The notes under the pieces were generated by a model that saw only the letters and a list, made by a program, of their open reading frames with translations, did not search any database and was not told where the DNA came from. Below, piece after piece: positions 18,016 to 26,533 of a stretch of 64,000 nucleotides of DNA. The stretch is from UBA10365 sp041441915 (GTDB lineage: Bacteria; Pseudomonadota; Alphaproteobacteria; Rhodobacterales; Rhodobacteraceae), in contig JASDRS010000023.1 of assembly GCA_041441915.1 (NCBI GenBank), positions 86,409 through 150,408 of the forward strand, in the 5' to 3' direction. Within the stretch, counting starts at the first letter, position 1; every line of letters starts with the position of its first letter. The translations under genes and the position numbers were made by a program.

Positions 18016-18355
18016 TCACTCATATAAAACTTTGACACCCAAATCGGCAGGAATAACGCTGGCGACGTATGCCTGAATTGCCTCAACTTCCTCAAGGCTA
18101 AGCTCAATAAGCGATATAGTGGCTGGACGCATCTCGTCAAACTCTGCGCTAACGTCTGTTACACGCATAAAGGCTGGATGAGGGTTCCGCACGTAAAACG
18201 TCATCATCCGCTCCTCCCAATCTTCCAACGCACGCAGGGCACCGAATGAAGGTGTGGACCCAATGCCAAATTCCGACCGTGACAGGCCTACTCGGTGGCA
18301 GCGCCCACAATGTTGCTTGGCTAACGCAGCACCCAAACTGGCATCGCCCTCAAAA
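18016..18355 (-). pseudogene. Truncated c-type cytochrome
   Basis: The frame encodes GAALAKQHCGRCHRVG, a CxxCH haem-c site, followed by NPHPAF, a methionine in EMRPATISL that could be the axial ligand, and a terminal EVEAIQAYVASV helix, so the C-terminal 105 residues of a small cytochrome c are present. There is no start codon with an RBS and no signal peptide; the frame opens after a TGA at about 18356 and only a TTG at 18336 could start it. Without export it could not receive haem. It abuts the next remnant, so a deletion has probably joined two broken genes. Confidence 0.75.
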
Positions 18356-18580
18356 AAAATTCAAACATTGGTGGCCCCCTTTCTTTCTTACATGAACGAA
18401 TGAGACACCCTCATCGCCCTTAAACCAAGAAATCGCAGTTCCCCCTATTTCAGAACGCAACCAATCTATGAACAGCCCTGCAGCAGCATTGTCATTAATT
18501 TTCAAAACCCCAAATGATACCGTGCCCTTTAAAAAAAGTGGGTCAACTTCCGTCAAGCCGAAGTGTGAAACTTCTCTCAC
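18350..18580 (-). pseudogene. C-terminal fragment, probably of a tungstate/molybdate-type binding protein
   Basis: The 76 residues include EVDPLFLKGTVSFGVLKIND, AAAGLFIDWLRSEIGGTAI and SWFKGDEGVSFV. This resembles the end of TupA-type tungstate-binding proteins, where NPAKHP.VN..AA..FIDWL.S..GQ.AI..F precedes a final LFFP segment. The N-terminal two thirds are absent and the usual start region is missing. It runs into the cytochrome remnant with a 6-base overlap in a different frame. Family assignment is by recollection of the motif and moderate. Confidence 0.5.
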
Positions 18581-18853
18581 CTTCCAGTTTCGTAGTTTGT
18601 GCCATAAAAATAGCTAAAAAGTATTAATAAAAACTGCGCCAAATAGTTTCCTAAATGGAAAGATTATCGGCAAAAAGGCAAAACTGTCAAACATTCGTAA
18701 AATAGATCTATTTCTACAAGACATGTTCGACAGCCTATGCTCACTTAAGCCCAGCCCCATCGGTTCATCCACCAGGTTATACTTCACCCAAGTTTGACTT
18801 GAGGTAAACATTCGCCACCGCCTGAGTATGACAATTTTTGGTAACTTACTAAC

Positions 18854-19645
18854 TCATATGTCGAGGAACTCTTTGACCGCGGCATTGAACTCGTTGGGCT
18901 GGTTGATGTTTGCAATGTGCCCTGCGCTTGGGATTTCGACATACTTCGACCCTGGCGTCACTTTCGCCATCGCCCGCATCTCCTCAGGAGGCGCCCCCTT
19001 GTCCTCACCACCGCATAAGTAAAGCACGGGAATATTTAGCTTTCCCAGGTCCTTTAGATAATCGAGTTCCCTTAGTGCGCAACAACTGGCAATATAACCC
19101 TGGGGCTTCGTGGCCACGATCATCGCGCGAGCAGCCGCTGTCGCATTTGGATTGGCCTCACGCCAGCCTTCGGTAAACCATAGCCTAAGCGACCCTTCGG
19201 CAACAGCCTCAAGACCACCCACGTTCACAGCGGCGATACGCTGATCCCACATTTCCTTGTATGCGTCTGTAGCCACCGACCGAGCGTCGGCTAGAACCAT
19301 ACGCCCAAACCTTTCGGGGTGCTTAATGCCGAGCCCCATACCGGTCATCGCGCCCATCGAAAGACCTATCAAGTCCGCCTTTTCGATGCTGAAGTGATCC
19401 ATCATAGCTATCACATCTGCGACAAGAAGATCAAAGGAATAAGGCCCAGGCGGGGTATCGCTCTGCCCATGCCCGCGCTGGTCGTAGCGCAGGACGCGAT
19501 ACTTACGGGTCAGCATCTCGATCTGACTTTCCCACATCCTCAGATCAGCGCCAAGGGAATTAGACAGTACCACCCAGGGGGCGCCATCCGGCCCATCAAC
19601 CTGGGTGTTAATTGACACGCGAAATGGAAGTTCAACACGTGCCAT
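18854..19645 (-). CDS. 3-oxoadipate enol-lactonase-like alpha/beta hydrolase
   Basis: The 263-aa protein has RYDQRGHGQSD (53-63), nucleophile elbow GLSMGAM (Ser96), acid GGEDKGAP (Asp215) and SAGHIAN (His243), the pattern of PcaD, which opens 3-oxoadipate enol-lactone in the beta-ketoadipate route. Many relatives act on other lactones or esters, so the symbol is withheld. It is cytosolic. It follows the kelch gene on the same strand after 120 bases that hold a likely terminator, so it may be separately transcribed but probably belongs to the same catabolic cluster. No other pca genes are present. Confidence 0.78.
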   Translation of the reverse strand: MARVELPFRVSINTQVDGPDGAPWVVLSNSLGADLRMWESQIEMLTRKYRVLRYDQRGHGQSDTPPGPYSFDLLVADVIAMMDHFSIEKADLIGLSMGAMTGMGLGIKHPERFGRMVLADARSVATDAYKEMWDQRIAAVNVGGLEAVAEGSLRLWFTEGWREANPNATAAARAMIVATKPQGYIASCCALRELDYLKDLGKLNIPVLYLCGGEDKGAPPEEMRAMAKVTPGSKYVEIPSAGHIANINQPNEFNAAVKEFLDI

Positions 19646-19734
19646 CAGAGCCTCCTTTTCGTGCTAGCGTCGGCAACAACGTTAGTGCATTCGGTATCTG
19701 AGCAGAGTTTCATCTTATTTTCCTCGTTGATGGA

Positions 19735-19762
19735 TTAAAAAAGGGGCCGTGCCCGGAGCACG
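19735..19762 (-). terminator. Probable Rho-independent terminator after the kelch gene
   Basis: On the minus strand, 4 bases past the kelch stop codon, CGTGC (19758-19762 on plus) and GCACG pair over a 5-base loop, then GCCCC and a run of six T. The T-run starts five bases after the stem, so termination could be partial. It would end the long importer-to-kelch operon. Confidence 0.5.
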
Positions 19763-19765
19763 CGA

Positions 19766-20779
19766 TCACCCGAAAGTAAACGCGTCGTGGTAAGCGCCCT
19801 GGACGCTTCCACCAGGCAAGGGTCCACCACCCGGCACATAAACCAAATCGCCAATCACAGCAACAGTGGCGCCGTGCAGGCCATGACGTGGAACAGGCAT
19901 GGGCGCGAGTGCTTCCCAAGAGTCAGTTTTTGGATCGTAGGCTTCGTTTGTTCCAAAAACCTTACCCGTAGCTTCGCCGCCGAAGACAACGATCTTACCG
20001 CCGATATAGGCGGCTGACGGTCCACTGCGCGGCACCGGCAGCGGCGCACGGAAGGACCAACTATCGGCTTTCGAATCATAAACGCCGTGCAGGCCAGTAT
20101 TGAAGTCGTAGGAGTCCATACGCCCACCGATCGCGTGGATCTTGCCGTCGACGGCGACGACGCCCATGTGATCTCGCTGCCCTGCATAGGGCTGAGTTTT
20201 TGTCGATCCCATCATAGGGCCACGATCCGCGTATGTATCGGTCAAGGGATCGTAGACCTCGTGCCACTCGACTGAGCGCACGTCACGACCACCGAGCAGG
20301 TGGATCTTGCCATCTAAGACGATCGCGAAGACTGCGCCGCGCGGCCTCGAGAGTGGCGCGATCGGCGACCAGGTGTCGCTGCCCACGTCATAAACGAAGC
20401 ATTTTGAGTGCGGGCAGCGGTTCTGTTCGACAAAGCCGCCAAAGGTGTAAATTTTACCCCCGATGGCGGCGGCAGAATTGTGATTGCAAGGATGCGGGAA
20501 CGACGCCTTCAACGTCCACTCGCCTGTTTTGGGATCGAAAACCTGGTGGTAATCACCGTCTACTCGGTGGTTTGCATATCCCCCGAAAACGTGGATCATT
20601 CCCTGGCATTCCACCACGCCCATTTCACCCACCGGATGCGGAAGACGCGGCTGTTCAATCCAACGGCCCTGGTTCTCGGCTGGAGGAGCGACGGTGGTCA
20701 TGTAACGTTGCTTATTCGCGGTAGCGGGAATGTCTTTTATGCTCTTGTCAAACAAACCTTGGAAGAGGGGAGCGTTCAT
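19766..20779 (-). CDS. Kelch-repeat beta-propeller protein
   Basis: The 337-aa protein contains at least five kelch-type units, seen as GKIYTFGGF, GKIHLLGGR, GKIHAIGGR, GKIVVFGGE and GDLVYVPGG, each preceded by a PxTxxW-like segment. This predicts a beta-propeller. Bacterial members include N-acetylneuraminate epimerases (NanM) and sugar-binding proteins, but NanM is exported and no clear signal peptide is seen here. The start at MNAPLFQG is chosen because an AGAAGGTG RBS precedes it and the longer frame would overlap the isomerase gene. It is the last gene of the sugar-ABC operon; a sugar or sugar-acid epimerase/lactonase role is a guess. Confidence 0.82.
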   Translation of the reverse strand: MNAPLFQGLFDKSIKDIPATANKQRYMTTVAPPAENQGRWIEQPRLPHPVGEMGVVECQGMIHVFGGYANHRVDGDYHQVFDPKTGEWTLKASFPHPCNHNSAAAIGGKIYTFGGFVEQNRCPHSKCFVYDVGSDTWSPIAPLSRPRGAVFAIVLDGKIHLLGGRDVRSVEWHEVYDPLTDTYADRGPMMGSTKTQPYAGQRDHMGVVAVDGKIHAIGGRMDSYDFNTGLHGVYDSKADSWSFRAPLPVPRSGPSAAYIGGKIVVFGGEATGKVFGTNEAYDPKTDSWEALAPMPVPRHGLHGATVAVIGDLVYVPGGGPLPGGSVQGAYHDAFTFG

Positions 20780-20826
20780 AATTTGGACACCTTCTATTGT
20801 CAGTGATTGATCGGGTTCAACGCGTT

Positions 20827-21666
20827 TCAGAACGCGTATTTGGGGAGTGCATTCCGCAGAAGTTCCTGGGTTAGTCTCACACCCTCGCGACACACGTCGA
20901 CGGGCGAGCGGTCCCACTGCTCGGGGTTTGGGGCCTCAAAACTCAGCAGACCAGTATATCCCTTCTCATGGAGGAGCTCGAAAATCTCTTTCCAGAGAAT
21001 GACGCCTTTGCCTGGCATAAGCCGATCGGTCGGGCGCTTGACGCCAGTGACTGGGTTGGACGATAGATCCGAAAACTGGAAGTGCATGATCTCCTTTCCC
21101 GGCACATCCTCGAATGCGCGGCCGGGACGGCCACTTCGTGCGAGGTGGTAAGCGTCGAGCAAAAGACCCACGTTACTCTTTCCCGCCGACGTCACGAGGT
21201 CACGTTGCGTTTCGACAGAGTTCAGATTGGCATGCTGGGAATTAAACTCGATCGACAACTTGAGCCCGTATTCGGCGATTATGTCAGCGGCGGTCTTCAA
21301 ATGGCCGACCGCATCCTTGAGCGATCCCGTATAGGGTCCAGGCGCCGACATGAGCTGCGGACAGCCCAGCGCCACTGCATTTTGACAGGACACGTGTAAA
21401 TCCTCGAAGATTCGCTTACTTTCAGCACCGGTCGCAAAGAGCCATCCGTACTCGACACCAAGCACGCTGACCTTAACGCCGCTGTTTTTAATCATCTCGA
21501 GAACCTCGCTGTTCGTCATACCAGCTTCGTAGCAGCGCTTGAAGTCGGTTCGGCGAAGCTCTGCGGCATCATATCCGGCAAGACGGATCGCCTCAAGCGC
21601 CGGGCCGAGAGGCGTCGTGTCGATTGTCCACGTGTGCAGGGCCAGGCGCCCAAAATTCTCTATCAT
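20827..21666 (-). CDS. Sugar phosphate isomerase/epimerase-like TIM barrel
   Basis: The 279-aa protein belongs to the xylose-isomerase-like TIM barrel family (AP endonuclease 2 superfamily). Segments that look like metal-ligand strands are LSIEFNSQHAN, VGLLLDAYHLARSG, IMHFQFSDL and LLSFEAPNPEQW; the Glu, Asp, His and final Glu are in the expected order. Members act as isomerases, epimerases or dehydratases (IolE, IolI, hydroxypyruvate isomerase, 3-dehydroshikimate dehydratase). I start at MIENFGRL rather than at an upstream TTG. It lies 47 bases before the kelch gene and 58 after the amidohydrolase in one operon. Confidence 0.82.
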   Translation of the reverse strand: MIENFGRLALHTWTIDTTPLGPALEAIRLAGYDAAELRRTDFKRCYEAGMTNSEVLEMIKNSGVKVSVLGVEYGWLFATGAESKRIFEDLHVSCQNAVALGCPQLMSAPGPYTGSLKDAVGHLKTAADIIAEYGLKLSIEFNSQHANLNSVETQRDLVTSAGKSNVGLLLDAYHLARSGRPGRAFEDVPGKEIMHFQFSDLSSNPVTGVKRPTDRLMPGKGVILWKEIFELLHEKGYTGLLSFEAPNPEQWDRSPVDVCREGVRLTQELLRNALPKYAF

Positions 21667-21724
21667 GTTTTTAGTCCCATCGCAGTTTATCAAATAGGTT
21701 GTTTGTTTTTCCGAGCTGCCGCAA

Positions 21725-22672
21725 TCAAAGCGTCAGCAGGCGTTCGGCATTCATTGCAAAAATTTTTTCCTTCGTTTTCTGGTCGGCGGGATAGGCCTTG
21801 AGCCAGTCAACACCTTTAGCATTCGCAACGAATGGCCAGTCGACCGCAAAGAGAATGCGGTCCACGCCCATCTCGTCGACGCAGCAGCGCAGAGCGGTGT
21901 CCGAGAAGAACCCACTGGTCGTGATGTGAAAGTTCGACCGGAACGTTTTTGCAAATTCCGTTGGGGCATTACCCGGGCGAGACAGCGCTTCATCAATCCG
22001 AGCGAGCTGGAACGTGATCCCCTCTCCGAGATGACCCAGGATGATCTGGAGATCAGGATGTTTCTGAAAGACGCCGCTCAATACCATGCGAATGCCAAGC
22101 GTACCAGTTTCGATTCCAAAGCCCCAAGCAGCACCCAAAAGGGCCGGATGAGATTGTTCGTAGGTTGCGTAGTAGACGTCACGCACCGTGGGATTTGGCA
22201 TCGACGGATGCAGATAAACAGGCACCTTCAACTTCGCGGCGCGTTCGTAGATCGGCCAGAACGGCTTTTCATCCACGAACTTTCCGTTGGTCAGGCCGAA
22301 TAACATTGCCCCCTTGAAGCCAAGCTCTTCAACGGAACGCTGTAACTCATCTGCAGCAGCCGAAGGGTTAAACTGAGGAAGTGTGGCAAACGCCGCGAAC
22401 CGCTCGGGAGCATTCGCAACGATGCCCGCCAATAGGTCATTCACGTCTCGGCAGGCCGACACACCTGTTTCAGTATCCAGCCGTTGTCCACCCGGTGGAG
22501 CATGTGATATAACCTGAACGTCGATCCCAGCTGCGTCCATGTCTGCCAGGCGCAAGACTGCGTAGTCTTCCAGAAGTCGCATCAGATCAGGCGAACGTTC
22601 CGCGCGCGGACCGGAGAAATTTCCTGCAAAATCCCGGCTCCAGAAGTGCTCCTCGATAGCTATAACTCTCAT
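21725..22672 (-). CDS. Amidohydrolase-superfamily decarboxylase (gamma-resorcylate/ACMSD-like)
   Basis: The 315-aa protein is an amidohydrolase_2 barrel. Instead of the HxH metal pair it has the EEH form (Glu7, His9 from this start), followed by His155 (LHPSMPNP), His214 (ILGHLGEG) and Asp278 (FAVDWPF). This set is typical of gamma-resorcylate, 2,3-dihydroxybenzoate and 5-carboxyvanillate decarboxylases, which perform non-oxidative decarboxylation of aromatic acids; 4-oxalomesaconate hydratases and others are related. I chose the ATG at 22672 because GGAGG sits 8 bases upstream; the longer frame adds nine residues. The aromatic-acid reading combines with the enol-lactonase-like gene nearby, but the substrate is not proved. 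Confidence 0.82.
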   Translation of the reverse strand: MRVIAIEEHFWSRDFAGNFSGPRAERSPDLMRLLEDYAVLRLADMDAAGIDVQVISHAPPGGQRLDTETGVSACRDVNDLLAGIVANAPERFAAFATLPQFNPSAAADELQRSVEELGFKGAMLFGLTNGKFVDEKPFWPIYERAAKLKVPVYLHPSMPNPTVRDVYYATYEQSHPALLGAAWGFGIETGTLGIRMVLSGVFQKHPDLQIILGHLGEGITFQLARIDEALSRPGNAPTEFAKTFRSNFHITTSGFFSDTALRCCVDEMGVDRILFAVDWPFVANAKGVDWLKAYPADQKTKEKIFAMNAERLLTL

Positions 22673-22714
22673 GCGCCCGTCCTCCGTTTTTTGGTTCAAT
22701 GTGGACCAAACGCC

Positions 22715-23188
22715 CTAATCAGCGATACCATCAACCTTGCTGATGAGCCCTTGGGCAACTTCCACGCAATGATTACAAAGTTCTGCCGCATCCATAGGCG
22801 GTCGGCCCGCCAGAAAAGCGGTTTGGGCGTGGACGGCCAGGTCCAAAAGTTCTTCCCGCCCTGACCCGTCACCACTATCACCAATCGTATCATCCACTTT
22901 CGCGATGAGCTTCTGAGCAACGTCCATGCATTCGTCGAGCAAATCGTCGACGCTCGAAGATTGACGTCCCTTCAAAAGGGCTGACAGCGCATGGACGCCC
23001 ATGTCTAGCAACTCGTCGCGGTCAGTTTCATCAGTTCGCGCTGCGGTGTCATCGACCCGCACAATGAGTTTTCTGGCTATTTCCAGAGATTCGTCGAAAA
23101 GATCATAAGCGTTCGCTTCTTTTCGGGCACTCATGAGAGGCGCCAGCGCATGGACCGCCATATCCAAAAGTTCTTCGCGTTGCAACAA
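22715..23188 (-). CDS. Unknown protein built of three tandem 53-residue repeats
   Basis: The 157-aa protein is three copies of one unit, starting at residues 4, 57 and 111: REELLDMAVHALAPLM, RDELLDMGVHALSALL and REELLDLAVHAQTAFL, each followed by a second helix (DESLEIARKLIVRVDD, DECMDVAQKLIAKVDD, NHCVEVAQGLISKVDG). Each unit looks like a two-helix hairpin with conserved VHA and a K-x-D end. No signal peptide or membrane segment is seen. I do not recognise the family. The start is TTG at 23188, supported by AGGAGG 7 bases before it. It lies between the ABC ATPase gene and the amidohydrolase gene in the same operon, so it presumably serves the pathway, perhaps as an adaptor or small-ligand binder. 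Confidence 0.8.
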   Translation of the reverse strand: MLQREELLDMAVHALAPLMSARKEANAYDLFDESLEIARKLIVRVDDTAARTDETDRDELLDMGVHALSALLKGRQSSSVDDLLDECMDVAQKLIAKVDDTIGDSGDGSGREELLDLAVHAQTAFLAGRPPMDAAELCNHCVEVAQGLISKVDGIAD

Positions 23189-23268
23189 TTTTTATCCTCC
23201 TATATGTGTTTAACTCAGGCCTAGTCTGCGCCAAAAAGAAAGCCTAAATCCAAATGTGTTCATCACAC

Positions 23269-24447
23269 TCATCTTAGCGCGCTACCAGATTTAGGATCGA
23301 AGAAGTGCAGCGCGCCTGGCTCATAGCTCAGGTCTACAACATCGCCCTCTGTTGGCAGCACCTGTGGCGCAAGTCGCGCAACGAGGGTCGTGTTTCTGGA
23401 CCGCTTAGCACTGTCGGCCCCAGCAGCTGGTTTTTCTGTAATGTCCGTTGCGCTTATCGGCATAGCATCTGTCTGCAAGTACACCAGCGCCTCGGCTCCA
23501 AGCATTTCGACCAGATCAACCTTGGAGCAGATGCGTTGGGATTCAGGAACCTGACCGTCGGACATGAAGAAGCTTTCGGGGCGAGTTCCCAGCACAATCT
23601 CCTGACCAATCCGGCCCGCCACTGAGGGGTATTTGTCGAGGCAAAACTGGTCGATGCCGAGCGCCATGCTCCCGAACTGGACCTCAAGACCAGCCGCGCC
23701 TTTCTCGATAGTCCCGTGGCAAAGGTTCATTGGGGGAGAGCCGATGAAGCCGGCAACGAAGATCGTGGCCGGCGACGCGTAAAGCGTGGCCGGTGGTGCC
23801 AACTGCTGCAACACGCCGTCGTGCATGACGGCGACGCGGTCGCCAAGCGTCATGGCTTCAACCTGATCATGGGTCACGTACATAGTTGTTGTCTTCAGCG
23901 CGCGCTGAAGATGCGCGATCTCACCGCGCATCTGAACGCGCAGCTTGGCGTCCAGGTTAGACAGCGGCTCGTCCATCAGGAACACGCGCGGCTCACGAAC
24001 GATGGCACGCCCCATAGCGACGCGTTGGCGTTGGCCGCCTGACAGTTCGCGCGGAAAGCGGCCCAACAGGTTTCCTATATCGAGGATATCCGCCGCTGCG
24101 CCGACACGCTTTTTTTTCTCGTCGGCACCAATCCCAGCCATGCGAAGCGGGAAGCTAATGTTCTGTTCGACGGTCATATGGGGATAAAGCGCATAGGTCT
24201 GGAAAACCATGGCGATGTCACGCTCGCGCGGGGTCAGATGGTTGACAACGTCACCGTTAATCATGATATCGCCCGAGGTGACTTCCTCAAGGCCTGCTAC
24301 CATGCGCAGCGAGGTAGACTTGCCGCACCCTGATGGGCCGACCAAAACTAGAAATTCACCTTCGGTCACGTCAAAAGTCAGTTCGTTTACTGCGATCGTG
24401 CCGTCTGGGAACTGCTTGATTACATTTTTGAACGACACCTCAGCCAT
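23269..24447 (-). CDS. Sugar-type ABC importer ATPase (UgpC/MalK class)
   Basis: The 392-aa protein has Walker A GPSGCGKST, Q-loop VFQTYALYPHMTV, signature LSGGQRQRVAMGRAI, Walker B VFLMDEPLSNLD and the C-terminal TOBE/MalK-type regulatory domain including GTRPESF and LGAEALVYLQ. It powers import by the permeases at 24576 and 25467. An insert TDAMPISATDITEKPAAG in the TOBE region is slightly longer than usual. RBS AGGAG is 7 bases before the ATG. The gene is 128 bases after the permease gene. Confidence 0.93.
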   Translation of the reverse strand: MAEVSFKNVIKQFPDGTIAVNELTFDVTEGEFLVLVGPSGCGKSTSLRMVAGLEEVTSGDIMINGDVVNHLTPRERDIAMVFQTYALYPHMTVEQNISFPLRMAGIGADEKKKRVGAAADILDIGNLLGRFPRELSGGQRQRVAMGRAIVREPRVFLMDEPLSNLDAKLRVQMRGEIAHLQRALKTTTMYVTHDQVEAMTLGDRVAVMHDGVLQQLAPPATLYASPATIFVAGFIGSPPMNLCHGTIEKGAAGLEVQFGSMALGIDQFCLDKYPSVAGRIGQEIVLGTRPESFFMSDGQVPESQRICSKVDLVEMLGAEALVYLQTDAMPISATDITEKPAAGADSAKRSRNTTLVARLAPQVLPTEGDVVDLSYEPGALHFFDPKSGSALR

Positions 24448-24575
24448 GGTGGGCTCCTAGCCGCGCGGACGACGCGGGATGTGCATGACGCGCCGTCCGC
24501 TTGAACTCCACACAAAGCTTCTTGTTCTTCTTATACTGCAAGGTCTTCTCCCTCATCGATTAATTCGCCACATCA

Positions 24576-25463
24576 TTATTTTACCGCCCCACTCAGCAAA
24601 CCCTCGGCCACGTATCGCTCGATACGTAGGTAAACGAAGATCAAGGGAACAATGGTCAGTAGTGCGAATGCGTTCTGGATCGGATAGTCGGCAAGCCCTG
24701 TGGCGTCCTGCATTAGGTACAATTCATAGGGCAACGTTCGCGAATTCCCCGTCTGGGTCAGCGCCAAAACCAGTTCAAATTCATTCCAGGCCTCGCGGAA
24801 GGCCAGTACAGCAACTGTTAGCAAGGCCGGAATCGAAAGAGGCAAGATCACGGTGCGGATCGTGGCAAGTTGGGTGGCCCCATCCACGGCCGCAGCTTCT
24901 TCAAGTTCCCTCGGTATGGCCTGGAAAAATCCGAGTAGCAACCAAACCGCTAGCGGTAAAAGCATCCCCGTAAATACGAGTATCATGAATACACGTGAGT
25001 CGAAGCCACCGACCTTGACCGCCAGCAGGAACAGCGGAAACATAAGACCCACCTTGGGCACCAGCATCGGCAGAAGTGAGAAAAGCAGTAGAAAGTGTCG
25101 ACCACGAAAACGAAAGCGCGCAAAAGCGTAGGCCGCAGGAACGCCGACGATGAGCGTCAGAACGAGACTTCCAAATGCTATTACGACGCTGTTAAAAAGT
25201 GCCCGCTGAAACCCGGGCCGGTCGAGGGCCCGTGCGTAAGCATTGAGTGTGGGCTGATCAGGAATCAATCCGGGATCCGAAAAGACATGCGCCGGCTGCT
25301 TGAAGGACACCGAAGCTGAGATCAGGAAGGGGGCCAGCGTCCACAAGACGAGAAGCATCAGCGGCAACCAAATCATAGCTTTCTGTATCGGGCCAGCGAA
25401 CCAAGGCCGACGGTGGCCGCGGGATTCTACGGGGTGAGTGGTGTCTTTTTGAATTTCTGGCAT
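24576..25463 (-). CDS. Sugar-type ABC importer permease (MalG class)
   Basis: The 295-aa inner-membrane protein has six predicted helices, the N-terminal FLISASVSFKQPAHVF motif typical of MalG/UgpE-like permeases, and the EAA coupling loop ELEEAAAVDGATQLATIRTVILP. It forms the channel with the MalF-type permease, whose gene ends 3 bases upstream of this start. The substrate is not predictable. Confidence 0.92.
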   Translation of the reverse strand: MPEIQKDTTHPVESRGHRRPWFAGPIQKAMIWLPLMLLVLWTLAPFLISASVSFKQPAHVFSDPGLIPDQPTLNAYARALDRPGFQRALFNSVVIAFGSLVLTLIVGVPAAYAFARFRFRGRHFLLLFSLLPMLVPKVGLMFPLFLLAVKVGGFDSRVFMILVFTGMLLPLAVWLLLGFFQAIPRELEEAAAVDGATQLATIRTVILPLSIPALLTVAVLAFREAWNEFELVLALTQTGNSRTLPYELYLMQDATGLADYPIQNAFALLTIVPLIFVYLRIERYVAEGLLSGAVK

Positions 25464-25466
25464 GGC

Positions 25467-26384
25467 TTACTTCTCCCCAAACTTGCGCTGAAGGCCTAGG
25501 TAAAATAGGGTAAGGCCTGCGTTCAGAACAAAAATGATCATCACCATAGCCATAGCGGTTCCCGTATCGTACTCGTCAAAACCAAGACGAACCATCTCAA
25601 GTGTGAGCAGCTGTGTTGAGTCACGCGGCCCGCCACCCGTCAGTGCCAGGACAGTTCCCAGGGACGTTACTGCTTTAAAACTGAGCCACACAGTCGCAAG
25701 CGTAATCTGAGGCGCTATTAGTGGCAGGGAAATATAAAGCGCGCTCCGCCACCCTGTGGCGCCGTCAACCAGAGCAGCTTCAGTGAGTTGTTTGTCGATA
25801 GTCTGCAGGCCTCCCAAGATGAACAACAGCGCCAGCGGTAGGTCAGTCCACACCTGCGCGCAGATGATGACGATCATCGCGTAAAACCCATCAGACAGCC
25901 ACGGAATGCCGGCGAAGCCCATAAACTCGAGGACCTGATTTGGAAACCCAAAATCTGCATTAAAAATTGTGCGGAACATCAGCGCCGCAGCTACGCTGGA
26001 CACGATATAGGGCAGGATCGCCAGCCCCCGAATGAATCGCAATCCCGAGACCACGCGGTTCAACGCGAAGCCAAACATCAGGCTGAGTGTCATCCCCAGA
26101 ACGATCACCCCAAAGACGAAAATGCCGGTTCGACCCAGTGCCGACCAGAACTGTTGTTCGCCAAATATGCGCGCGTAGTTGGCTATCCCAACGAAGGGTT
26201 GCTCTCCCCGGTTCAACGGGCTTATGTCATACAGGCTCTGCCAGGCAGCAAAAAGCATTGGAAATGCCAGAAATACCGCGACTATGATCATCGCAGGCGC
26301 TGAACTCAGGTAAGCGATTCCCGCATGCTGCCAGCCCACTATCCGAGTTGCTGTTGCCGCATCCGAAGTTTTCTCACCCGCCAT
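25467..26384 (-). CDS. Sugar-type ABC importer permease (MalF class)
   Basis: The 305-aa protein starts with a cytoplasmic segment, then helix YLSSAPAMIIVAVFLAFPMLFAAW and the MalF-type SLYDISPLNRGEQPFVGIANYARI motif. The coupling loop is LTEAALVDGATGWRSALYISLPLIAP. It belongs to the same importer as its neighbours; it starts 149 bases after the binding-protein stop codon. Confidence 0.92.
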   Translation of the reverse strand: MAGEKTSDAATATRIVGWQHAGIAYLSSAPAMIIVAVFLAFPMLFAAWQSLYDISPLNRGEQPFVGIANYARIFGEQQFWSALGRTGIFVFGVIVLGMTLSLMFGFALNRVVSGLRFIRGLAILPYIVSSVAAALMFRTIFNADFGFPNQVLEFMGFAGIPWLSDGFYAMIVIICAQVWTDLPLALLFILGGLQTIDKQLTEAALVDGATGWRSALYISLPLIAPQITLATVWLSFKAVTSLGTVLALTGGGPRDSTQLLTLEMVRLGFDEYDTGTAMAMVMIIFVLNAGLTLFYLGLQRKFGEK

Positions 26385-26533
26385 GTTTTATTCCTTCAAG
26401 GCTCTTATTTTTTTAAAGGCAACAATATTCTAAAACTGTACGACTTGTGCGCAGTCAGATGTAAATCAGCGCTTTGCGCCGTAATAGCTTGATCGCCCCC
26501 AATTAAAGGGACGACCATTTGTCAATTTCATAC

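Noticed and set aside
18614..18811. 65-codon minus-strand frame downstream of the enol-lactonase-like gene
   Set aside because: No family and no start signal; part of it is the short segment also seen at 31648, so remnant DNA is likelier.
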